A model generated the notes under the pieces. The model was not told the DNA's origin and made no database searches. It saw only the letters and a list, made by a program, of their open reading frames with translations. The translations under genes and the position numbers were made by a program. 64,000 bases of DNA from Lacisediminihabitans changchengi (GTDB lineage Bacteria; Actinomycetota; Actinomycetes; Actinomycetales; Microbacteriaceae), in assembly GCF_016634425.1 (NCBI RefSeq), contig NZ_JAEPES010000003.1, positions 186,001 through 250,000 on the forward strand. Direction: 5' to 3'. Positions 1 to 8,730 of this stretch are shown piece by piece (position 1 is the stretch's first letter; each line of letters starts with the position of its first letter).

Positions 1-333
1 TTTGAGGGTGTCGATGTCTGTGGCACTCAATGTTCCCGCCGACCCGGTCAGAGGATTCGCGGTGCCGCTCGACGCGCTGGATGTCGCCGGATCGTACTTC
101 TGAGGCCCGCTGGAGGTGCCGGCGGTAGTCGAGGACTTGGAGATGAGGAACACATCTCCCGCACCGAGCGAGGCGACCTGCTTAGTCACGTAATCAGAGA
201 CTCCGGCTCCGAGTGCCGTCGTCAGGGTCAGAGTGAAGGCCCCGACGAAGAGCGCGAGCACGGTGAGCGTAGTCCGCAGTTTGCTGCGTACGGTGTTGGC
301 GGCGGCGGTGCGGATCAGGTCGACGGTATTCAT
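1..333 (-). CDS. ABC transporter permease, MacB/FtsX type (N-terminal fragment)
   Basis: Only the first 111 codons are inside the window; the gene runs off the left edge. It starts with ATG at 333 and its start overlaps the stop of the ATPase gene at 330 by ATGA, so the pair is translationally coupled. The N-terminus reads MNTVDLIRTAAANTVRSKLR, followed by one hydrophobic helix (LTVLALFVGAFTLTLTTALG) and then a Ser/Thr/Gly-rich extracytoplasmic segment. This is the usual layout of MacB/LolC-like permeases, with one helix and then a large periplasmic/extracellular MacB_PCD domain. Together with the ATPase it should form an exporter or mechanotransmission complex in the membrane. The substrate cannot be told. 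Confidence 0.8.
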   Translation of the reverse strand, partial: MNTVDLIRTAAANTVRSKLRTTLTVLALFVGAFTLTLTTALGAGVSDYVTKQVASLGAGDVFLISKSSTTAGTSSGPQKYDPATSSASSGTANPLTGSAGTLSATDIDTLK

Positions 334-1043
334 GCGGTTACCGCCTCTGCGGCGGATTCGACGATCCGCCCGTCCCGCACGTAGATCTGCCGGTCACAGC
401 GGGCGGCCAGATCCTCATCGTGGGTCACGATGACCAGCGTGATGCCGTGGTCTCGGTGGAGGGCGAACAGCTCGTCTTCGACGATTGCGCCCGTCGCGCT
501 GTCGAGGTTGCCGGTCGGTTCGTCGGCGAAGATGACATCCGGTTGGCCGACCAGCGCCCGGGTCAAGACCACGCGTTGCTTCTGGCCGCCGGAGAGGTCT
601 GTGGCCTTGTTGCGGGCCTTGTCGTCCAGACCGAACCGGGCCAGAGCCTCCATCCCGCGCCTGCGCCGTTCGCTCGCCGGGACTCCGGCGATTTTCAAGG
701 GCAGAGTCACGTTCTCGAGCACAGACGAGCCGGGCGTCAAGAAGAACTGTTGGAACACGAACCCGAAACGGCGGTTGCGGAGCTTGTTGATGGCGCGGGT
801 CGACAGGGTGCTGGCCTGCTGCCCATCCACCAGCACCGATCCCTCATCGGCCGTGTCCAGTAGCGCGAGGATATGCATGAGCGTCGACTTGCCGGAGCCG
901 CTCTTCCCCACGATCGCGAGCGACTCTCCCCGCCCGATAGCCAGTGAGACGTCGTCGAGAGCCTGAAAACGACTGTCGCCTTTGCCGTACCACTTTGAAA
1001 GATGCCGTGTCTCGAGCACGGTGCCAAGCGTTGAAGATGTCAT
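330..1043 (-). CDS. ABC transporter ATP-binding protein, MacB/LolD family
   Basis: A 237-residue cytoplasmic ATPase. Walker A is GKSGSGKST at about residues 46-54, the signature is LSGGQKQR, and Walker B/D-loop is IFADEPTGNLDS, whose NLD ending is typical of the LolD/MacB/FtsE group. It drives the FtsX-like permease that overlaps its stop codon. The first codon is ATG at 1043. The next upstream gene on the same strand, a UvrA-like protein, ends 120 bp away, so this pair probably has its own promoter. Substrate unknown. Confidence 0.9.
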   Translation of the reverse strand: MTSSTLGTVLETRHLSKWYGKGDSRFQALDDVSLAIGRGESLAIVGKSGSGKSTLMHILALLDTADEGSVLVDGQQASTLSTRAINKLRNRRFGFVFQQFFLTPGSSVLENVTLPLKIAGVPASERRRRGMEALARFGLDDKARNKATDLSGGQKQRVVLTRALVGQPDVIFADEPTGNLDSATGAIVEDELFALHRDHGITLVIVTHDEDLAARCDRQIYVRDGRIVESAAEAVTA

Positions 1044-1078
1044 GCATGACAGTCAACCAGTTTGTGCAGTCACTGAAG

Positions 1079-1094
1079 TACTCCGGAGGGAGTA
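1079..1094. promoter_or_regulatory. Small inverted repeat upstream of the MacB-type ABC operon
   Basis: TACTCC and GGAGTA are separated by GGAG in the 122-bp gap between the UvrA-like gene and the ABC operon. A symmetric site about 36 bp before the ATPase start could be an operator. No regulator gene lies beside it, so the role is a guess. Confidence 0.25.
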
Positions 1095-1165
1095 GTCGAC
1101 TACGGCATCCGGATGATCTCGACCCGTGCTCGTCCAGTCCCCGCCAGCTGGAATCCACTCCTCCG

Positions 1166-3562
1166 TCAGCGGGAGCCGGGCACAGACTCCGTGCCGACGT
1201 ACGCCGCCAGATACTCCCCCGTCAGCGTGGTGCGATCGGCGATCAGAGCGGCGGGCGTGCCCTCGAACACGACCCGGCCTCCGTCGTGACCGGCGCCGGG
1301 GCCGATGTCGATGATCCAGTCCGCGTGAGCCATGACCGCCTGATGATGCTCGATCACGATCACCGACTTGCCGGATTCGACCAGTCGGTCGAGCAGACCG
1401 AGCAGCTGCTCGACATCCGCCAGATGCAGCCCGGTGGTTGGCTCATCGAGGATGTACAGGTCACCGCTCTCCCCCATGTGCGTCGCCAGCTTGAGCCGCT
1501 GCCGCTCGCCGCCCGAGAGGGTGGTGAGCGGTTGCCCGAGACTGATGTAGCCGAGCCCGACGTCGACCAGCCGCTGCAGGATGGCGTGGGCCGCCGGGAT
1601 GCGCGCCGCACCGGATCCGAAGAACAGTTCGGCCTCGGCCACCGGCATCGCCAGCACCTCGCTGATGTTCTTGCCGTCGAGCGTGTAGTCGAGAACGGAT
1701 GCCTGGAACCGCTTGCCCTCGCAGACCTCGCAGACCGTGGAGACGCTGGCCATCACACCGAGGTCGGTGAAGATCACGCCCGCGCCATTGCAGTTCGGGC
1801 AGGCTCCCTCTGAGTTCGAGCTGAACAGCGCCGGCTTCACGCCGTTGGCCTTGGCGAAGGCCTTGCGGATCGGTTCGAGCAGCCCGGTGTATGTGGCGGG
1901 ATTGCTTCGCCTCGAGCCGCGGATCGCACCCTGGTCGATCGCGACGACGCCATCCCCCGGTGCGATCGACCCGTGCACCAGCGAGCTCTTGCCCGACCCG
2001 GCGACACCCGTGATGACGACCAGGATGCCGAGCGGGACATCCACATCCACGTCGTCGAGGTTGTTCGCCGAGGCGCCGCGCACCTCGAGCACGCCGGTCG
2101 ATTCGCGTACCTGCTGCTTGAGCTTCGCGCGGTCGTCGAGGTGTCGACCGGTGAGAGTGTCGCTCTTTCGCAGGTCGGCGACGCTCCCCTCGAACACGAT
2201 CTCGCCGCCGGCGGTGCCGGCGTGGGGGCCGAGATCGACGACATGGTCGGCGATCACGATGGTCTCCGGCTTGTGTTCGACGACCAGCACGGTATTGCCC
2301 TTGTCGCGGAGGCGCAACAGCAGGTCGTTCATGCTCTGGATGTCGTGCGGGTGCAGACCGATGGTGGGTTCGTCGAACACGTAGGTGACGTCGGTGAGCG
2401 ACGACCCGAGGTGCCGGATCATCTTGGTGCGTTGCGCCTCGCCGCCGGACAGCGTGCCCGCCGGGCGGTCGAGCGAGAGATAGCCGAGTCCGATGTTCAC
2501 GAAGGAGTCGAGGGTCTCCTGCAGTGAACGGAGCAATGGGGCCACCGACGGATCGTCGATCCCGCGCACCCATTCGGCCAGGTCGCTGATCTGCATGGCG
2601 CAGGCCTCGGCGATGTTGAGCCCGGCAATGCGGGACGAGCGTGCGCCCGCGTTGAGCCGGGTGCCGCCGCAGTCCGGGCAGGTGGTGAAGGTGACCGCCC
2701 GGTCGACGAAGGCGCGGATGTGTGGCTGCATGGCCTCACGGTCCTTCGAGAGGAACGACTTCTGCACCTTGGGAACCAGTCCCTCGTACGTCATGTTGAT
2801 GTCGCCGACCTTGACCTTTACCGGCTCCTTGTAGAGGAAGTCGTGACGCTCGCGCTCCGTGAAGTCGCGAATCGGCTTGTCGGCGTCGAGAAAGCCGGAG
2901 CCCGTGAAAATGCGCACGCCCCACCCGTCCGCCGTGTATCCCGGAATGGTGAGTGCCCCCTCGGCCAGCGACTTGCTGTCATCGAAGAGCTGGCTGAGGT
3001 CGATGTCGTTGACCGTGCCCATTCCCTCGCAGCGCGGACACATACCGCCGGTGATGCTGAAACTTCGGCGTTCCTTGGTGGTCGCTTCCCCGCGTTCGAT
3101 GGTGACCGCGCCCGCCCCGGAGATGGAAGCGACGTTGAACGAGAACGCCTGCGGCGACCCGATGTAGGGCTGACCGAGGCGGCTGAATAGGATGCGCAGC
3201 ATGGCGTTCGCGTCGGTGGCAGTCCCCACGGTGGAGCGCGAGTTCGTCCCCATCCGTTCCTGGTCGACGATGATCGCCGTCGTGAGTCCTTCGAGGATGT
3301 CGACATCCGGCCGCGGTTGCGACGGCATGAACCCTTGAACGAACGAGCTGTAGGTCTCGTTGATCATGCGCTGCGACTCGGCGGCGATCGTGCCGAAGAC
3401 CAGGGAACTCTTGCCGGAGCCGGAGACGCCGGTGAAGACCGTCAGCCGGCGTTTCGGCAGTTCGACGCTGACGTCCTTCAGGTTGTTTTCGCGAGCACCC
3501 TGCACCCGGATCAGGTCGTGGCTGTCGGCGGCGTGGTTCGCAGTCACGTTGTGTGAGGTCAT
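1166..3562 (-). CDS. UvrA-like ABC protein, short drug-resistance type (UvrA2/DrrC-like)
   Basis: A 798-residue protein with two UvrA-type ABC modules. The first has Walker A GVSGSGKSS (45-53), a CPRCEGMG zinc knuckle, a second CPDCGGTR motif, signature LSGGEAQR and DEPTIGLH. The second has GVAGSGKSS, CPNCNGAG/CEVCEGKR, LSGGERQR and DEPTTGLH. Repair UvrA is usually about 950 residues, so this copy is about 150 shorter. That fits the class II UvrA-like proteins found next to drug exporters (DrrC of the daunorubicin cluster is the classic case), which are thought to release DNA-bound drugs. It lies directly downstream of a DrrA/DrrB-like exporter operon, with a 47-bp gap. Confidence 0.88.
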   Translation of the reverse strand: MTSHNVTANHAADSHDLIRVQGARENNLKDVSVELPKRRLTVFTGVSGSGKSSLVFGTIAAESQRMINETYSSFVQGFMPSQPRPDVDILEGLTTAIIVDQERMGTNSRSTVGTATDANAMLRILFSRLGQPYIGSPQAFSFNVASISGAGAVTIERGEATTKERRSFSITGGMCPRCEGMGTVNDIDLSQLFDDSKSLAEGALTIPGYTADGWGVRIFTGSGFLDADKPIRDFTERERHDFLYKEPVKVKVGDINMTYEGLVPKVQKSFLSKDREAMQPHIRAFVDRAVTFTTCPDCGGTRLNAGARSSRIAGLNIAEACAMQISDLAEWVRGIDDPSVAPLLRSLQETLDSFVNIGLGYLSLDRPAGTLSGGEAQRTKMIRHLGSSLTDVTYVFDEPTIGLHPHDIQSMNDLLLRLRDKGNTVLVVEHKPETIVIADHVVDLGPHAGTAGGEIVFEGSVADLRKSDTLTGRHLDDRAKLKQQVRESTGVLEVRGASANNLDDVDVDVPLGILVVITGVAGSGKSSLVHGSIAPGDGVVAIDQGAIRGSRRSNPATYTGLLEPIRKAFAKANGVKPALFSSNSEGACPNCNGAGVIFTDLGVMASVSTVCEVCEGKRFQASVLDYTLDGKNISEVLAMPVAEAELFFGSGAARIPAAHAILQRLVDVGLGYISLGQPLTTLSGGERQRLKLATHMGESGDLYILDEPTTGLHLADVEQLLGLLDRLVESGKSVIVIEHHQAVMAHADWIIDIGPGAGHDGGRVVFEGTPAALIADRTTLTGEYLAAYVGTESVPGSR

Positions 3563-3609
3563 AGTGCAGTCAGCCTAGGGGCGTCCGCGAAGCCAGTCAG
3601 CGAAGCGCG

Positions 3610-4452
3610 TTAGCGAACCGAGCGACGGTTATACAGGGCGAGCGCCCAGACATAGCCAGCCAACGCGATAGCAAGGCTCCAGGCGAGCGTCAGCCAGCCA
3701 GCCGTGCCGATCGGGGTGGCGAGAAGCAGGCCGCGAATCGTCTCCGTGAACGGGGTAAACGGCTGATATTGCGCAAATGCCTGCAGGGCCGCAGGCATCG
3801 TCGAGGTGGGCACGAAACCGCTCCCGACGAGCGGCAGGATCACCAGGATGAGCGGCAGATTGCTCGCCGATTCGACGGAGGTCGCGGCCATCCCCATGGC
3901 GACGGCGAGCCAGACGACGGCGAATTGCACGAGCGCCACGACGCCGAACAGCGCGAGCCACTGCAGCGGTCCGGAGGTCGGGCGAAAACCGATCAGCAGC
4001 GAGACGCCGAAGACCAATGCCACCGCAATCAGCCCCTGGAGGAGATTGCCCAGCACATGCCCGGTGAGCACGGCGGCCCGCGAGATCGACATCGTGCGGA
4101 ACCGGGCGACGACACCCTCCCGCATATCCATCGCGACCGTCGTGGCGGTGCCGCCCGCTCCCCCGGCGATGGTGATCACCAGGATGCCAGGGACCACATA
4201 GGCGAGATATGCACCGCGGTCGCTCGCCGCCGCGCCTGCTGCAGTGGACAGGCCCGGCACCGCGGCACCCAGCGCTCCGCCGAAGACGAAGACGAAGAGC
4301 AGCAGGATGACGACGGGCCCGAGCACCGTGAACATGCTGAGCGCGGGGTACCGCACCATGTGCAGAAGATTGCGCCGGAGCATCGTCACCGAATCGGCGG
4401 CGACGTGGGAGCGAACGGATGGGGTGCGAGAGAGCGAACTGATGGTGGTCAT
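3610..4452 (-). CDS. ABC-2 type transporter permease (DrrB-like)
   Basis: Starting at the ATG at 4452, which overlaps the stop of the ATPase gene (ATGA), gives 280 residues; a longer open frame exists but would run deep into the ATPase gene. Six hydrophobic segments are visible, beginning at FTVLGPVVILLLFVFVFGG, with the ABC-2 loop FRTMSISRAAVLTGHVLGN and the C-terminal PFTPFTETIRGLL motif typical of DrrB/ABC2_membrane proteins. It forms the membrane half of an exporter with the product of 4449-5474. Export of a hydrophobic drug or lipid is expected by family. Confidence 0.88.
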   Translation of the reverse strand: MTTISSLSRTPSVRSHVAADSVTMLRRNLLHMVRYPALSMFTVLGPVVILLLFVFVFGGALGAAVPGLSTAAGAAASDRGAYLAYVVPGILVITIAGGAGGTATTVAMDMREGVVARFRTMSISRAAVLTGHVLGNLLQGLIAVALVFGVSLLIGFRPTSGPLQWLALFGVVALVQFAVVWLAVAMGMAATSVESASNLPLILVILPLVGSGFVPTSTMPAALQAFAQYQPFTPFTETIRGLLLATPIGTAGWLTLAWSLAIALAGYVWALALYNRRSVR

Positions 4453-5474
4453 CGGGCTGTCCCTTCCAGGTCGGTGTTGTCTGCGCTGTCGGTGGTGGCT
4501 GCGCTGTTGGTGGTGGTGGCTGCGCTGTTGGTGGTGCCAGTGGCCGGAGCGCCTGTCAGCGCGAAGAACACGTCGTCGAGGTCCGGGGTGTGGATGCTGA
4601 GTGCGGTCGGTTCGATTGCCCCGGCGTCTAGGCGGTCGAGAACGGTGCGGATCGAATCGATTCCGCCGTCGCTCGGCAGCTCGAGCGCGTCCGATTCCTC
4701 GGGGCGCCGAGCCTCCGGCAGCAGAGTCTCGGCGGAGGCGAGCGTTGTGGCATCCGCGAACTCCAGCCGGATGCGACCGCCGGGAACCAGCTTTTTGAGT
4801 TCGGCCGCAGTGCCTTCGGCGACGATTCGGCCACCATCGAGCACGGCGATCCGGTCCGCGAGTTGGTCCGCCTCCTCGAGGTACTGGGTGGTGAGGAACA
4901 CGGTGACTCCGCGCGCGACCAGTCCGCGGATGATCGTCCACATCGCGTGCCGGCTGCGCGGGTCGAGTCCCGTCGTCGGCTCGTCGAGGAAGATGATGCG
5001 CGGGTCGCCGATCAGTGTCATGGCCAGGTCGATGCGCCGCCGCATCCCGCCCGAGTAGGTCGAGAGTGGTTTCTTCGCGGCCTCGGTCAGCTCGAACTGG
5101 TCGAGAAGTTCCGCGACCCGGCGCTTCGCCTCACGGGTCGACAGATGGCGAAGGCGTGCCATCAGCATGAGGTTCTCTTCGCCCGTGAGCAGTCCGTCCA
5201 CCGCGGCGAACTGCCCGGTGAGTCCGATCGCCGAGCGCACGCCATCGGCGTTGCGACGCAGGTCGTTGCCGTCGACCGATGCATGGCCGGCATCCGCGGA
5301 GATCAGCGTCGAGAGGATGTGTACGACGGTCGTCTTGCCCGACCCGTTCGGCCCCAGCAGGGCGAACACCGTGCCGTAGGGAACGTCGATGTCCACGCCC
5401 TCCAACACGGATTTCTTGCCGTAGGCCTTGCGAAGACCGGTTGCGTGAATGGCGGAGCTGGGTGTGGTGTGCAC
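4449..5474 (-). CDS. ABC transporter ATP-binding protein (DrrA-like, DUF4162-type C-terminus)
   Basis: A 341-residue ATPase with Walker A GPNGSGKT (41-48), signature YSGGMRRR and Walker B IFLDEPTTGLDPRS. The 100 residues after the ATPase core, with LDDVFFALTG near the end, are the C-terminal extension of daunorubicin-resistance DrrA proteins. The extreme C-terminus is low-complexity (repeated NSAATT), encoded by an imperfect 21-bp tandem repeat at about 4497-4537, so this tail may vary in length between strains. It couples to the ABC-2 permease by an ATGA overlap and is preceded at only 5 bp by the DUF4097 gene. Confidence 0.9.
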   Translation of the reverse strand: MHTTPSSAIHATGLRKAYGKKSVLEGVDIDVPYGTVFALLGPNGSGKTTVVHILSTLISADAGHASVDGNDLRRNADGVRSAIGLTGQFAAVDGLLTGEENLMLMARLRHLSTREAKRRVAELLDQFELTEAAKKPLSTYSGGMRRRIDLAMTLIGDPRIIFLDEPTTGLDPRSRHAMWTIIRGLVARGVTVFLTTQYLEEADQLADRIAVLDGGRIVAEGTAAELKKLVPGGRIRLEFADATTLASAETLLPEARRPEESDALELPSDGGIDSIRTVLDRLDAGAIEPTALSIHTPDLDDVFFALTGAPATGTTNSAATTTNSAATTDSADNTDLEGTAR

Positions 5475-5479
5475 GGTTA

Positions 5480-6355
5480 CTATCCCTCCTCGGTAGAGCG
5501 CTGCAGCAGCACGTCGCCGTAGCCGCTCCGCGCTGTGATCCGGACGCTGTCTGACGTGTCGGCTGGGGCGTCTGCGGCGGCCAGCTGATTGCGAACCTGC
5601 CCCTGCTTGGAGGCCAGATCGAGCCAGGCCGCGGTGCCCGGGCGCACCCCCACCCGGATCGAGCCGGTCGTGGTGGTTGCGTTGAGCGACCCCCGGGCCG
5701 CCTCCATCACGCGGATCGAGCCATTCGCCGAACGTGCGCTCACCTCGCCATCGAGGTGGGCGACGACGATGTTGCCGTTAGAGGCCTTGATCTCCAGTGT
5801 TCCCACGATCGTGCCGACCGTGGTCTCGCCGTTGCCGTTCTTGATGCGGCCGGTTCCCTCGAGCTCGCCCGCCGAAATCGTGCCGCTCCCGGTCGCGAGG
5901 TCTACCGGCCCGGTGGCGCGGTCGACGCTGATGTCGCCCGCCCCGCTCTTGATGCGGATTCCCGCGCTGGTGCCGAGGTGGACCTCGCCCATTCCGGTGG
6001 CCAGCGTGGCATCGCCGAACTCGCCGTCCGCGGTCAGGTTGCCCATCCCGGAATAAAGGTCGAGGGTGGTGCCGATCGGCACCTCGACGGCCACAACCAC
6101 GGCACCGCCGTCGCTGAACAGGCTTTCGCGGCGCCAGTGCTTGAGCGTGACGGCGAGGCGTCCGTGCTCGAAGGTGACGGCGGTCGTCTCGGCCGCGCGG
6201 ACATCCAGCGCCCTGGACGGGTCGCGGGGCGTGACGTCGACGGTGACCTCGGAACGGCTGGTCGCGGCGACCCAGATGTCGGCGCGGGCGCCGATGTCGA
6301 TCCTGGCCGAGACGGGCCCGACAGCGGTGAAAGTGTGGGCCGGTGCGGGGGTCAT
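5480..6355 (-). CDS. DUF4097 family protein
   Basis: The start was set at the ATG at 6355 because it overlaps the upstream stop by ATGA; a second ATG lies 12 bp further upstream. The 291-residue product is built from short repeating beta-strand units (TGMGEVHLGTSAG, SGAGDISVDRATG, TGSGTISAGELEG, SNGNIVVAHLDG). This is the parallel beta-helix pattern of DUF4097 (putative adhesin) proteins. There is no signal peptide or membrane helix. DUF4097 genes are common in ABC-transporter and membrane-stress operons of Actinobacteria, but the function is unknown. Confidence 0.8.
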   Translation of the reverse strand: MTPAPAHTFTAVGPVSARIDIGARADIWVAATSRSEVTVDVTPRDPSRALDVRAAETTAVTFEHGRLAVTLKHWRRESLFSDGGAVVVAVEVPIGTTLDLYSGMGNLTADGEFGDATLATGMGEVHLGTSAGIRIKSGAGDISVDRATGPVDLATGSGTISAGELEGTGRIKNGNGETTVGTIVGTLEIKASNGNIVVAHLDGEVSARSANGSIRVMEAARGSLNATTTTGSIRVGVRPGTAAWLDLASKQGQVRNQLAAADAPADTSDSVRITARSGYGDVLLQRSTEEG

Positions 6356-6879
6356 GAGCGCGTCCATCCGGTGAAGTTCTGTTCGCCGGCCGCGGGGCGC
6401 GACGGGCGTCGGTCTGGCCCGTCCAGCGCGGCGGAGACGGCGCGCACGAGCCAGGTATTGACGGAGAGCCCCTCGCGGGCGGCGGCTGCTTCGGCGCGGG
6501 ATTTGAGGTGATCGGGCAGGCGCAGCGTCGTGCGGGAGGTGCTCCCCTCCTCGACCTCGACCGAGCCGACGGTGTCGATGACGGCGCCCGTCGGAGATTG
6601 CAGGGCGGACGGCTGCAGAGCGGACGGCTCCGGGGCGGTCGGGGTCGACACGACGAACTCGGGATCGACCCCGCGAAGGCGCACGTCGACCGAACCCGGC
6701 GCGAGCTCGACCGTGATCTCGGCGGCGGCGCCAGAAAGCGCGTCGAGCAGCATCAGCCGGGCGGCGGATTCGAGCGGCGCGGTCATCCGCTCGGCAAGCG
6801 CGCGCGCGTCGTCACCGCCGGCATCCGCGGCGACGAGCAACTGCTCATGCAGCCGCTCGATGTAGGGAAGAAGGTTCAT
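6352..6879 (-). CDS. Putative HicB/Arc-like DNA-binding protein
   Basis: The ATG at 6879 gives 175 residues beginning MNLLPYIERLHEQ. The C-terminal part contains LRLPDHLKSRAEAAAAREG followed by LSVNTWLVRAVSAAL, the ribbon-helix-helix pattern of HicB/Arc-type antitoxins and repressors. The N-terminal 100 residues are Ala-rich and of no recognised family. It is the first gene of a four-gene operon with the DUF4097 protein and the DrrA/DrrB-like exporter. The dense GTGACACC half-sites just upstream of its start suggest it represses its own operon. No toxin gene is present. Confidence 0.65.
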   Translation of the reverse strand: MNLLPYIERLHEQLLVAADAGGDDARALAERMTAPLESAARLMLLDALSGAAAEITVELAPGSVDVRLRGVDPEFVVSTPTAPEPSALQPSALQSPTGAVIDTVGSVEVEEGSTSRTTLRLPDHLKSRAEAAAAREGLSVNTWLVRAVSAALDGPDRRPSRPAAGEQNFTGWTRS

Positions 6880-6940
6880 GACACCATAGTGACACCACAA
6901 GTGGTGTCACGCAAGTGTCACTATGCGACGACGTGGTGTC
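6880..6940. promoter_or_regulatory. Operator array of GTGACACC half-sites
   Basis: A perfect inverted repeat, GTGACACCAC-AA-GTGGTGTCAC, spans 6889-6910. An outer pair, CATAGTGAC (6885-6893) and GTCACTATG (6917-6925), encloses it, and further GACACC/GGTGTC copies lie at 6880 and 6935. All are within 60 bp upstream of the ribbon-helix-helix gene, the arrangement expected for cooperative autorepression. Binding is inferred. Confidence 0.6.
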
Positions 6941-6945
6941 GTGCG

Positions 6946-7413
6946 TCAGTCCTTCGCGGCGGTCTTGTTCATATGTTCGAGCCCCACGAGATGGTCGAAG
7001 ACGATGTTCGTCTGCGTCGAGGCGACCGCCGGGTCCATGCTCAGCTGCTGCGCCACGAAATCCCGCAGCTCACGACTATCGCTGCACGCGACGTGGATGA
7101 GGAAGTCGTCCGCGCCCCCGAGGAAGAAGACATTGAGCACATTGGGCAGCGTGATCACGCGTTGGGCATAGGTGTCGACGTGACCGCGGGCCTGGGCGCG
7201 CAGTCGCACGGTGACGATGGCCTCGACGCTGAGTCCCATCGCCGCCCAATCCGGGTGAGCATGGTACGAGCGGATGGTGCCGCTCTCCTCGAGCGCTCGC
7301 ACCCGACCCAGACACGTCGACGGCGCGAGACCGACGCGTTCGGCGAGGTCTTTATTGGAGATGCGTGCGTTGCGGGAGAGCTCCCAGACGATCTTCTCGT
7401 CGATGTCGTCCAT
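6946..7413 (-). CDS. Lrp/AsnC family transcriptional regulator
   Basis: Start ATG at 7413 has a good ribosome site (AAGGGA, 6 bp upstream) and gives MDDIDEKIVWELSRNARIS, the usual Lrp N-terminus; 155 residues. The helix-turn-helix is NKDLAERVGLAPSTCLGRVRALEESG, split here as LAERVGLAPSTC and RVRALEESG. The RAM ligand-binding domain follows, with FFLGGADDFLIHVA. It is divergently placed against alanine dehydrogenase and is most likely its alanine-responsive activator (AldR-type), acting on the intergenic region. Confidence 0.9.
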   Translation of the reverse strand: MDDIDEKIVWELSRNARISNKDLAERVGLAPSTCLGRVRALEESGTIRSYHAHPDWAAMGLSVEAIVTVRLRAQARGHVDTYAQRVITLPNVLNVFFLGGADDFLIHVACSDSRELRDFVAQQLSMDPAVASTQTNIVFDHLVGLEHMNKTAAKD

Positions 7414-7491
7414 GGTCGTCCCTTCGCCCGCCGCGAATACTGTGCGTCCGGCTAGCTCCTCGACGCGCCTGTCGTCGAATAAAAATGTAAA

Positions 7492-7510
7492 ATTCGGCGA
7501 TTTGCCGAAT
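7492..7510. promoter_or_regulatory. Inverted repeat in the lrp-ald intergenic region
   Basis: ATTCGGC-GATTT-GCCGAAT lies between the divergent lrp and ald genes in a locally AT-rich stretch. Position and symmetry fit a binding site for the adjacent Lrp-family regulator. No binding data. Confidence 0.5.
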
Positions 7511-7601
7511 GTCATTCCGATTTCATGCCATCGAAACAAATCCTGTACATGATAGCCGTGTGCTGGCACGCGGTTCGGTACATCGACGGCAGGGGATCAC
7601 A

Positions 7602-8714
7602 GTGATCATCGGAGTTCCAAAGGAAGTAAAGAACCACGAGGACCGGGTAGGACTCACCCCGTCCGGTGTCTTCGAACTGGTCGGCCGCGGCCACAGCGTT
7701 CTCGTGCAGGCGGGAGCCGGGCTCGGCGCAGCTATCCCGGATGCGGAGTACGCCGCGGCGGGTGGGACCATCGTCGACGTCGACGGCGCCTGGGCGGCCG
7801 AGATGGTGGTCAAGGTCAAGGAGCCGGTCGCCTCCGAGTACCGTTTCCTGCGCAGCGATCTTCTGCTGTTCACCTACCTCCACATCGCGGCCGACGAAGC
7901 TCTCGTGCGCGCACTCGTCGACTCGGGCACCACCTCCCTCGCCTATGAGACCGTGCAGCTCGCCGACGGATCTCTGCCCCTCCTCGCTCCGATGAGTGAG
8001 GTCGCCGGGCGTCTCTCGGTGCTCGTCGGCGGCTACCACCTGATGGGCAGCCAGGGCGGACGGGGCGTGCTACTCGGCGGCGTGCCCGGCGTGCGTCCCG
8101 CCAAGGTCACCATCATCGGTGCCGGCATGGCCGGGCAGAACGCCCTGGGCCAGGCCCTCGCCGTCGGCGCTGACGTCACCATCCTCGATCTGTCGATCCC
8201 GCGGCTCCGTCACATCGACGAGGTCTTCGGCGGGCGCGCCAAGACCGTCGTCTCCAACCGCTACGAAATCGAGAAGAGCGTGCTCGAGGCCGACCTCGTC
8301 ATCGGCGCCGTGCTCCTCCCGGGCAAGAAGGCACCGACCCTCGTCTCACACGACCTCGTGTCTCGGATGAAGCCGGGCTCGGTGCTGGTCGACATCGCGA
8401 TCGACCAGGGCGGATGCTTCGAAGACTCCCGCCCGACCACTCACGACGACCCGACCTACCTGGTCGAGAAGTCGATCTTCTACTGCGTGGCGAACATGCC
8501 CGGTGGAGTCGCGTCCACTTCGACGTCGGCGCTGACCAACGCGACCCTCCCCTACATCGTGCAGGTCGCCACGCTCGGCTGGCGCGAAGCAGCCCGGCGC
8601 GACCCGGCGCTGGCGAAGTCGGTCTCGACCGTCGCCGGCGCGCTGACCCACCCCGGAACGGCCGAGGTCTTTCCCGAGGTGGCGTTCGCCGAGGTCGACG
8701 CGCTTCTGGTCTAG
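7602..8714 (+). CDS. ald: Alanine dehydrogenase
   Basis: Catalyses NAD-dependent interconversion of L-alanine with pyruvate and ammonia in the cytoplasm. The start is the GTG at 7602, preceded by CAGGGGA; this gives VIIGVPKEVKNHEDRVGLTP and 370 residues, the family's usual length. Catalytic features are the N-terminal Arg15, the KVKEP lysine (about 73), the YLH histidine (about 94) and the nucleotide-binding GAGMAGQNA motif. The longer frame upstream of the GTG lacks similarity to the family. The divergent Lrp regulator is the likely control. Confidence 0.95.
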   Translation: MIIGVPKEVKNHEDRVGLTPSGVFELVGRGHSVLVQAGAGLGAAIPDAEYAAAGGTIVDVDGAWAAEMVVKVKEPVASEYRFLRSDLLLFTYLHIAADEALVRALVDSGTTSLAYETVQLADGSLPLLAPMSEVAGRLSVLVGGYHLMGSQGGRGVLLGGVPGVRPAKVTIIGAGMAGQNALGQALAVGADVTILDLSIPRLRHIDEVFGGRAKTVVSNRYEIEKSVLEADLVIGAVLLPGKKAPTLVSHDLVSRMKPGSVLVDIAIDQGGCFEDSRPTTHDDPTYLVEKSIFYCVANMPGGVASTSTSALTNATLPYIVQVATLGWREAARRDPALAKSVSTVAGALTHPGTAEVFPEVAFAEVDALLV

Positions 8715-8730
8715 CCGAGCAGCATCTAGG

